DNA of 62,297 nt. It comes from an uncultured Mediterranea sp. Lineage in GTDB: Bacteria; Bacteroidota; Bacteroidia; Bacteroidales; Bacteroidaceae. This document shows, one piece after another, positions 61,126 to 62,297 of this stretch. The translations under genes and the position numbers were made by a program. The stretch's first letter is position 1. Every line of letters begins with the position of its first letter. The notes beneath the pieces were generated by a model. It saw only the letters and a list, made by a program, of their open reading frames with translations, did no database searches and had not been told where the DNA came from. The DNA is taken from contig CAMCUZ010000010.1 in the NCBI GenBank assembly GCA_945879145.1, forward strand, positions 1 to 62,297. Direction: 5' to 3'.

Positions 61126-62049
61126 TTACCGGTTGAGCTGGATGAGTGCTTCGGCTTGACGGAGTTTCTCCTCCATGGGCAGGGTGGCCTCTATCCAGTG
61201 GATGGTCAGGCCGCGGCGCTCCATACCGCGAAACCAGGTCATCTGCCGCTTGGCAAACTGGTGGATGGCTGTTTCGAGTTGGGTGAACATCTCGTCGTAG
61301 CTCAGCTGGCCGATGGCGTGTAGGGTGAGGTATTTATACTCCAAGCCGTAGTAAATCAGGTCATCGGGGGCGATACCCTGGCTCAGCAGCTGGCGCACTT
61401 CGTCCATCATCCCTTCGTCGAGGCGCTGCTTGAGGCGCCGGGTAATCTTCTCGCGGCGTAGTTCGCGGTCAATCTGCAGGCCGATGATGAGGCTTTGCAG
61501 CTGGGGAAAAGAGCGCTCTGCTACGGGCGTATGGGCATAGTACTCCTCAATCTCGATAGCTCGTATGGCCCGCTTGGGGGTATCCACATCGGTCGTGTTG
61601 TGGAGCGTCTTGTATCGGCTCAGCCGTTGGGTGAGCTCCTGCAGCGAGCATTCTTCGAGCTGCTGGCGCAACGCCGGGTTCTCGGGTACGGGCAGCAAGC
61701 GGTAGCCGCGGAGCACCGACTCGACGTACATCCCCGTGCCACCGCATACGATGGGGAGCAGGCCGCGACTGCGCAAGTCGGTGTAGGCGCTGAGGAAGTC
61801 GCGCTGGTATTCAAACACGTTGTACTTATACCCTGGGTCGGCAATGTCGATCAGGTGGTAGGGGATGGCCTCACCCTCCACGGTATAGTCGGCCAGGTCC
61901 TTACCTGTGCCTAAGTCCATGCCGCGATAGACTTGCCGCGAGTCGGCGCTGATGATTTCGGTATGCAGTCGGTGGGCCAGTGCGGCGGCAAAGGGGGTCT
62001 TGCCCGAGGCTGTAGGACCGATAATGGCTATGAGGTCGATGTGATTCAT
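61126..62049 (-). CDS. tRNA dimethylallyltransferase MiaA, copy 2 (divergent)
   Basis: 307 residues. P-loop [28 protein letters not shown] and CGGTGMYVESVLRGY are MiaA-like, and KRQMTWFRGMERRGL closes the protein. The usual VGYKE segment is replaced by YGLEYKYLTLHAIGQL, and several loops differ from copy 1 at 9849-10772. It may modify other tRNAs or have partly changed function. A TACCTTTG -7 element is at 62121-62128. Confidence 0.9.
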   Translation of the reverse strand: MNHIDLIAIIGPTASGKTPFAAALAHRLHTEIISADSRQVYRGMDLGTGKDLADYTVEGEAIPYHLIDIADPGYKYNVFEYQRDFLSAYTDLRSRGLLPIVCGGTGMYVESVLRGYRLLPVPENPALRQQLEECSLQELTQRLSRYKTLHNTTDVDTPKRAIRAIEIEEYYAHTPVAERSFPQLQSLIIGLQIDRELRREKITRRLKQRLDEGMMDEVRQLLSQGIAPDDLIYYGLEYKYLTLHAIGQLSYDEMFTQLETAIHQFAKRQMTWFRGMERRGLTIHWIEATLPMEEKLRQAEALIQLNR

Positions 62050-62120
62050 GTTATGCTGTCGTTAGTTAGTTGATGGGGTTGGGCCTTAGCAGAGGGGCTT
62101 CAGACCCTGTTTATCGTAGG

Positions 62121-62128
62121 CAAAGGTA
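62121..62128 (-). promoter_or_regulatory. -7 element for miaA copy 2
   Basis: TACCTTTG on the minus strand, 72 bp before the start codon. No -33 TTTG is seen at 19-21 bp. Confidence 0.45.
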
Positions 62129-62188
62129 ATGATTTTCGCTGTATATGGCGGTATTTTGCAAAAAAAACGAGAAAAAAACGCAGAATTG

Positions 62189-62219
62189 TTTGCAGGTTCC
62201 AAAAATAGTCGTACCTTTG
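62189..62219 (+). promoter_or_regulatory. Promoter for tRNA-Val
   Basis: TTTG (62189-62192), 19 bp, TACCTTTG (62212-62219), 25 bp before the tRNA 5' end. It matches the consensus exactly. Confidence 0.7.
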
Positions 62220-62243
62220 CAGCGCTTTTGAAACGAAAGTGAC

Positions 62244-62297
62244 GGGCGTTTAGCTCAGCTGGTTCAGAGCATCTGCCTTACAAGCAGAGGGTCGGGG
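62244..62297 (+). tRNA. tRNA-Val (anticodon TAC), 3' end beyond window
   Basis: Acceptor 5' strand GGGCGTT, TA, D arm GCTC-AGCTGGTTCA-GAGC, anticodon arm TCTGC-CTTACAA-GCAGA with anticodon TAC (Val), then the variable loop and the start of the T arm at the window edge. Confidence 0.93.

Overview
The window comes from a member of the Bacteroidota, most likely Bacteroidaceae (Bacteroides or Phocaeicola type). Supporting signs are the LpxC-FabZ fusion, the HAD-IGPD fusion HisB, DUF4248, HU-like and smalltalk proteins in one cluster, a Bacteroidota-type LptD, M16 and DUF5687 proteins, two MiaA paralogues, and repeated promoters of the form TTTG-N18-21-TAnnTTTG. Genus and species are inferred.

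Layout. 1-3.3 kb (minus): a type III DNA methyltransferase running off the left edge, preceded by a translationally coupled 53-residue ORF and three small unknown proteins, two of them tandem paralogues. 3.4-3.9 kb: remnant of an IS200-type transposase with its hairpin, then a terminator. 3.9-8.1 kb (plus): a replication-like cassette of DUF4373-type protein, TOPRIM-RecA primase-helicase, DUF4248, HU-like protein and a 34-residue smalltalk peptide, with a 22-bp iterated array inside it. 8.2-16 kb (minus): truA, a DUF5715 lipoprotein, miaA, a PRiA4_ORF3 protein, lpxA, lpxC-fabZ, lpxD and an HD hydrolase. Then serS (plus), and on the minus strand a GH2 glycosidase, an LptD-like protein, an HDIG protein, an ECF sigma cluster, RNase Z, a multi-PAS histidine kinase, adk, hpt, a peptide transporter, an exported phospholipase D, and a second ECF sigma cluster. 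35.9-43.5 kb: an RsmF-like methyltransferase, metY (minus), an Lrp regulator, rpsA, an aldose epimerase and a DMT transporter. 43.5-48.2 kb: his leader and hisGDCB, followed by tatAC. 49.4-53.6 kb (minus): a Phe/Tyr leader and pheA, aminotransferase, DAHP synthase-chorismate mutase and tyrA. 53.6-62 kb (minus): ABC ATPase and permease, M16 protease, kdsA, a diacylglycerol kinase-type lipid kinase and miaA2. The window ends inside a tRNA-Val gene.

The main finds are two complete transcription attenuators of the leader-peptide type. The his operon has a 15-residue leader with six consecutive His codons, a 15-bp terminator hairpin and a competing antiterminator. The aromatic operon has a 28-residue leader with the run F-Y-Y-Y-F-Y-F, an 11-bp terminator hairpin and a competing pairing segment inside the leader ORF. 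The aromatic leader appears to sense Phe and Tyr together, matching an operon that serves both branches.

Three intergenic repeat families also stand out. One is tandem arrays with a 22-23 bp period that start within about 16 bp of a stop codon (four loci). The second is contiguous heptanucleotide repeats of the CTAATCA/CTCGTAG type (seven loci). The third is GC-rich palindromes around TAGGGGCG (four copies), two of them joined directly to the heptads. Most long antisense reading frames in this window are shadows of real genes and were left out.
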